The position numbers and the translations under genes were made by a program. Below, one piece after another: positions 60,466 to 64,000 of a stretch of DNA of 64,000 bases. The stretch comes from Variovorax brevis. GTDB taxonomy: Bacteria > Pseudomonadota > Gammaproteobacteria > Burkholderiales > Burkholderiaceae_C. The notes under the pieces were generated by a model that saw only the letters and a list, made by a program, of their open reading frames with translations, was not told the DNA's origin and made no database searches. The stretch spans positions 434,001 to 498,000 of the forward strand of contig NZ_JASZYG010000006.1 of assembly GCF_030317105.1 (NCBI RefSeq), given 5' to 3'. Numbering within the stretch: the stretch's first letter is position 1; each line of letters opens with the position of its first letter.

Positions 60466-61173
60466 TCAGATCAGCGCGCTGGCGTGACGCGCCAGGCCGC
60501 CGGGGTCGACCACCACGACCTTGGCATGCGCGATGCGGATCAGCGCCTGGTGCTCGAGCTTCTTCAGTTCCACGCTCAGGCTCTGTCGGCTCACGCCGAG
60601 CATGTCGCTCAGTTCGCTCTGCGTCATGAGGATCTCGATGTCGCGCTGCGCCGCCGCATGCTGCTGCGATTCGACGTTGGCCAGGATCATGATCAGGTGA
60701 ACCACCCGGGCATGCAGCGACAGCAACTGCTGGAACGCGAACATCTCGTAGAGCTGGCGAGAGCGTCCGCACAGCAGGTGCAAGAGGCGCAAGGCCAGCG
60801 ATGGCTGCGTCTGCAATTCCGACAGCAGCACCTCACCTGAAAGCTGCAGCAGTTCGGTCGGCTCGTGCGCCTGCGCGTCATGCACGGCGCCGCCACCGTC
60901 GAGCGCCGGGATCAGTCCATACACCTCGCCCGGCATGAGGCAACGCGTGACGTGCCGCTTGCCGTCGCGGCCGTGAATGCCGATCTCGAGGCTGCCGGAG
61001 CGCACGAAATACATCTGCGTCTGCGGGTCTCCGCGGCGCGCCAACGCCTCGCCGGTGCGCAGGTGGCAAGGCCGGCAATGCTCGGCGAGCCGCTCGACCA
61101 CCACGGGGTCCAGGTCCGCGAACCACGACACCCGCTGGATGGTCTCGATGGCGGCCAATAGTTGCGATGTCAT
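60466..61173 (-). CDS. Crp/Fnr-family regulator
   Basis: The 235-residue Crp/Fnr regulator has the sensor domain (LRTGEALARRGDPQTQMYFVRSGSLE) followed by the dimer helix and a winged helix (QSELSDMLGVSRQSLSVELKKLE, about 185-207). Several cysteines occur (C33, C36, plus others), but not the Fnr four-cysteine N-terminal pattern. It is divergent from the TPP decarboxylase genes and convergent with the other Crp/Fnr gene, 33 bp away. It probably controls one or both sides. Confidence 0.92.
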   Translation of the reverse strand: MTSQLLAAIETIQRVSWFADLDPVVVERLAEHCRPCHLRTGEALARRGDPQTQMYFVRSGSLEIGIHGRDGKRHVTRCLMPGEVYGLIPALDGGGAVHDAQAHEPTELLQLSGEVLLSELQTQPSLALRLLHLLCGRSRQLYEMFAFQQLLSLHARVVHLIMILANVESQQHAAAQRDIEILMTQSELSDMLGVSRQSLSVELKKLEHQALIRIAHAKVVVVDPGGLARHASALI

Positions 61174-61263
61174 GGTTTTTTACTAGAGCACTTGTCGGAT
61201 TTTGGACAGACGCCAAAGGGTCCGGAAATTCAAACTTCGCCCCATTCACAGGACGCCAGAACT

Positions 61264-61803
61264 ATGACAGACAACTTATTGAAAGACCACGCGGTGCCGG
61301 CATCGGGCTGCATTGCTGCGTTGCGGCAATGCGGCGTCGGGCACGTGGTGACCGTGCCCGACTGGGTGCAACTCGCCATGCACGCCCGCCTCGAAGCAGG
61401 CGAAGAAGGCTTCTCGCTCATCAACACCTGCAACGAGAACCAGGCTGTGACCATTGCGGCCGGCCTCACGCTCGGCGGCCAGCGCCCCGTGGTCGTGATG
61501 CAGAACCAGGGCTTCTACAACTGCATCAACACGCTGCGCGCGGTGTGTCTCGATTCCGGGATTCCGCTCGTGCTCATGGTGGGCCAGTTCGGCCGCGAGT
61601 TCGACAACTTCGGCGAGCCCGCCACGTCGTCGCGCAGGACCATGGTCCGCCTGATGGAGCCGATGCTCGACACCTTGGGCATTCCCTTTCACCGGCTCGA
61701 TTCCGCAGCCGACCTGCCTTGCATCGAGAAGGCGTACGCGCAAGCCACCGAGACCGGCAACGCCGTCGTCGTGCTCGTTTCCGCACCTTTGGCCTGGAGC
61801 TGA
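61264..61803 (+). CDS. TPP-enzyme alpha subunit, sulfo/phosphonopyruvate decarboxylase-like
   Basis: The 179-residue protein matches the pyrimidine-binding half of a thiamine diphosphate enzyme. The catalytic Glu is E58 in NTCNENQAVTIAAGLTLGG. Split enzymes of this size are found in sulfopyruvate decarboxylase (ComD) and related phosphonopyruvate decarboxylase. Three bases separate it from the beta-subunit gene. The substrate is presumed a 2-oxo acid bearing a sulfonate, phosphonate or other group; it cannot be told from sequence. Confidence 0.83.
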   Translation: MTDNLLKDHAVPASGCIAALRQCGVGHVVTVPDWVQLAMHARLEAGEEGFSLINTCNENQAVTIAAGLTLGGQRPVVVMQNQGFYNCINTLRAVCLDSGIPLVLMVGQFGREFDNFGEPATSSRRTMVRLMEPMLDTLGIPFHRLDSAADLPCIEKAYAQATETGNAVVVLVSAPLAWS

Positions 61804-61806
61804 ACC

Positions 61807-62418
61807 ATGATGAACATGATCCAAGCCTGCGGCGCCATCGCGCAGCTGCGCCCCGCCGATTCGCTCCTGGTCTCGACCATGGGCGCCATGTTTGTGCTCG
61901 ACCGCATCGAGGCCAGCCAGGGCCTGCCCAAGCCCGCCAACCGCATCAATGCCGTGCCGCTGATGGGCGGCTCGGCCGGCATTGGCCTGGGCCTGGCACT
62001 GGCGCAACCGCATCGCCGCGTGATCGTGGTGGACGGTGACGCGAGCCTGCTGATGGAGCTGGGCATCCTCAACGCCGTCGCGGTGCAGGCGCCGAAGAAT
62101 TTCCTGCACATCGTGATCCACAACGGCACGCAATTCACCGGGCTGGCGAACATCAACTCGCCGCACTCGGGCTTTAGCTTCGCCCAAGCGGCGCGCAATG
62201 CCGGCTACCACCACGCCGAGACGCTGGAAGACCCGGCGGCGTGGCCCGAACGCTTCAGCGCGTTGCTCGGCCATGACGGCCCGGCACTGGTCGACCTGAT
62301 GGTGGACCCGATGCCGCAACAGACCGGCCCCGGTTTCGAGCAGGCCGAGATGCCGGACATGCAGTTCCAGCGCATGGGCCAGGAAGCCCGCGCCTTGCAG
62401 GCCTATCTGAAGGGTTGA
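61807..62418 (+). CDS. TPP-enzyme beta subunit, diphosphate-binding half
   Basis: The 203-residue protein is the diphosphate-binding half of the same enzyme. The Mg-thiamine motif starts G77-D78 (VVDGDASLLMELG) and closes with N106 (IVIHN), the standard GD-x27-N spacing. It resembles ComE of sulfopyruvate decarboxylase. The ATG at 61807 could be moved to the second or fourth codon, as M1, M2 and M4 are all in frame. The operon continues 2 bp later with the GMC gene. Confidence 0.85.
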   Translation: MMNMIQACGAIAQLRPADSLLVSTMGAMFVLDRIEASQGLPKPANRINAVPLMGGSAGIGLGLALAQPHRRVIVVDGDASLLMELGILNAVAVQAPKNFLHIVIHNGTQFTGLANINSPHSGFSFAQAARNAGYHHAETLEDPAAWPERFSALLGHDGPALVDLMVDPMPQQTGPGFEQAEMPDMQFQRMGQEARALQAYLKG

Positions 62419-62420
62419 GC

Positions 62421-64000
62421 ATGACGCCCGCTGAATACGACTACATCGTCGTCGGCTCCGGCTCGGCCGGCGCCGTCGTCGCCACCCGCCTGAGCGAAGA
62501 CCCGAACACCCGGGTCTTGCTGCTCGAAGCCGGCGCAGCCAACCACAAGGACTTCTGGGTGCGCACGCCCGTGGGCGTCGCGAAGATCCTCCAGGACCCG
62601 CGCTATGTGTGGCCGTCGAAGACCGTGCCACAGAAGGGCCTCGTCGGCCAGCAGGTCTATTGGCCGCACGGCAAGATGCCCGGCGGATCGAGTTCGGTCA
62701 ACGGCATGATCTTCGTGCGCGGCGATCCGAAGGAATACGACAACTGGGAAAGCCAGCACGGCTGCGAAGGCTGGTCGTACAGGGACTGCCTGCCCTACTT
62801 CAAGCGCTTCGAATCGACGACCGCGGGCGACGACAGCTATCGCGGCCGCTCGGGCCCGATCAGCGTCACCCCGCTGATCCACCAGCCCGATCCGCTCTCG
62901 GATGCCTTTGTCGCGGCCTGCCAGGAAGCAGGCATTCCGCGCACCGACGACTACAACGGTGCGCAGTTCGAAGGCGTCAACTATTTGCAGCTGTCCACCC
63001 GCAAGGGCCAGCGGTGCAGCACCGCGCTGGGCCACCTGGCCACGGCCGAAGGCCGCACGAATCTCGACCTGCAGGTTGAAGCGCATGCCACGCGCGTGCT
63101 GTTCGAAGGCACGACGGCTGTCGGCATCGAATACCGCCAGGGCGGGCAGCTCAAGAGGGTCCGCGCGCGCCGTGAGGTGATCCTGTCCGCCGGCCCGATC
63201 AAGTCGCCGCAATTGCTGGAGCTGTCGGGCGTCGGCCAGGCCGATCGCCTGCAGGCACTCGGCATCCCGGTGGTGCACGACGCGCCCGAGGTGGGCGAGA
63301 ACCTGCGCGACCACCTGCAAGCGCGCATCACCTTTGAATGCACGAAGCCCATCACGCTCAACGACGTGCTCAACAGCAAGGTGAAGACGATGATGATGGG
63401 CGCGGGCTACCTGCTGACGCGCAAGGGCTTCATGTCCACGCCGTCGACCTCCTCGCATGCACAGGCGCGCACGCGGCCCGAGCAGACGCGGCCCGAATGC
63501 AAGATCCAGATGCACTACCTGAGCGCGGGCGATCGCTACGCCAACGCCAAGGGCATGGGGCTCGATCCCTTTCCGGGCTTCTCGGTCGGCTTCTTCCCGC
63601 TGCGCCCGCAATCGAAGGGCTGGCTGCACACCGCCGGCACCGACGCCATGGTCGACCCCGTGATCGAGCCGAACTACATGACGCATGAAGCAGACATCAC
63701 GTCCATGCTCGAAACGCTTCGGCTGGCGCGCAAGATCGTGTCGCAACCGGCCTTGCAGCCCTTCACCAAGCGCGAGACGCGGCCCGGCATCGACATCCAG
63801 GACGACGCCGGCCTGCTGCAGTACATCAAGGAATGCGGCCAGACCTCGTGGCACCCGATCGGCACCTGCCGCATGGGCAGCGACGCAACATCGGTCGTCG
63901 ATCCGCAACTGCGCGTGCGCGGCGTGCAGCGCCTGCGCGTCATCGACTCATCCATCATGCCGACGATGCCTTCGTCGAACACCAATGCCGGCTCGATCAT
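62421..64000 (+). CDS. GMC-family FAD-dependent oxidoreductase, truncated at right edge
   Basis: At least 526 residues of a choline-dehydrogenase-like GMC enzyme are present; the last few tens run beyond the window. The FAD motif VGSGSAGAVVA (12-22) and LLLEAGA are followed by HGKMPGGSSSVNGMIF, the GMC signature. The catalytic region SWHPIGTCRMG and SSIMPTMPSSNTNAG near the end are present. It would oxidise an alcohol to an aldehyde. It is translated with the TPP decarboxylase subunits, so it may use or supply that pathway's substrate. Confidence 0.9.
   Translation, partial: MTPAEYDYIVVGSGSAGAVVATRLSEDPNTRVLLLEAGAANHKDFWVRTPVGVAKILQDPRYVWPSKTVPQKGLVGQQVYWPHGKMPGGSSSVNGMIFVRGDPKEYDNWESQHGCEGWSYRDCLPYFKRFESTTAGDDSYRGRSGPISVTPLIHQPDPLSDAFVAACQEAGIPRTDDYNGAQFEGVNYLQLSTRKGQRCSTALGHLATAEGRTNLDLQVEAHATRVLFEGTTAVGIEYRQGGQLKRVRARREVILSAGPIKSPQLLELSGVGQADRLQALGIPVVHDAPEVGENLRDHLQARITFECTKPITLNDVLNSKVKTMMMGAGYLLTRKGFMSTPSTSSHAQARTRPEQTRPECKIQMHYLSAGDRYANAKGMGLDPFPGFSVGFFPLRPQSKGWLHTAGTDAMVDPVIEPNYMTHEADITSMLETLRLARKIVSQPALQPFTKRETRPGIDIQDDAGLLQYIKECGQTSWHPIGTCRMGSDATSVVDPQLRVRGVQRLRVIDSSIMPTMPSSNTNAGSI

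Noticed and set aside
1..64000. Mobile element, integrase, tRNA or phage features
   Set aside because: No transposase, integrase or tRNA-like sequences and no flanking long repeats were seen; base composition looks even by eye.

Overview
This 64 kb window is high-GC, densely coded bacterial chromosome with short intergenic gaps. The gene mix suggests a beta-proteobacterium of the Comamonadaceae, most like Variovorax: three orphan Bug-type periplasmic receptors, a DUF6502/DUF5666 pair, many LysR, AraC, TetR and Crp/Fnr regulators, and many small catabolic operons. This is inferred from protein character only. I see no rRNA, tRNA, insertion sequence, phage gene or CRISPR array. Almost everything looks like metabolism of organic acids, aromatics and sulfur compounds, plus a few envelope proteins.

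Layout. (1) 1-3882, minus: an aromatic-degradation operon (FAH-fold hydrolase, extradiol-type dioxygenase, MhpA-like FAD hydroxylase, MFS importer cut by the left edge). A divergent TetR gene and a clear promoter/operator lie beside it. (2) 4878-5980: a DJ-1/PfpI protein and a ribbon-helix-helix protein. (3) 6008-15678: a CoA-transferase gene diverging from a seven-gene operon (acyl-CoA dehydrogenase, SDR, DUF993 lyase-like protein, enoyl-CoA hydratase, aldehyde dehydrogenase, GMC oxidoreductase, aldo/keto reductase). Together these could oxidise an alcohol to an acid, activate it and break it down. (4) 15716-17961: an RcnB-like periplasmic protein, a PhnB-like VOC protein and an AraC regulator. 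(5) 17927-23234, minus: a diiron ferritin-like protein followed by an RND adaptor and pump. (6) 23390-30543: malic enzyme, DctA, a Bug receptor and D-tartrate dehydratase on the minus strand, with a divergent LysR; this reads as tartrate/dicarboxylate use. (7) 30556-34722: a LysR gene divergent from a LeuC/LeuD-type dehydratase and a Bug receptor.

(8) 34763-42450: DUF6502 plus DUF5666 lipoprotein, an unlisted 55-residue membrane protein, a double-FAS1 lipoprotein, a SorAB-like sulfite dehydrogenase pair, a LEA14-like lipoprotein and an M48 lipoprotein protease. (9) 42600-46236: a carboxymuconolactone-decarboxylase-like protein, a Bug receptor and a BKACE enzyme, with a divergent AraC regulator and a strong intrinsic terminator inside the cluster. 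(10) 46213-56907, minus: one 3564-residue surface protein with DUF4347, DUF11-like, SdrD_B-like and nine VCBS repeats. (11) 57153-64000: a PHA-granule-region protein, an alkylsulfatase-like metallo-beta-lactamase protein lacking a canonical metal ligand, two Crp/Fnr regulators, a split TPP decarboxylase and a GMC oxidoreductase cut by the right edge.

Functions are read from motifs and family resemblance without database searches. Substrates of the catabolic clusters are inferred.
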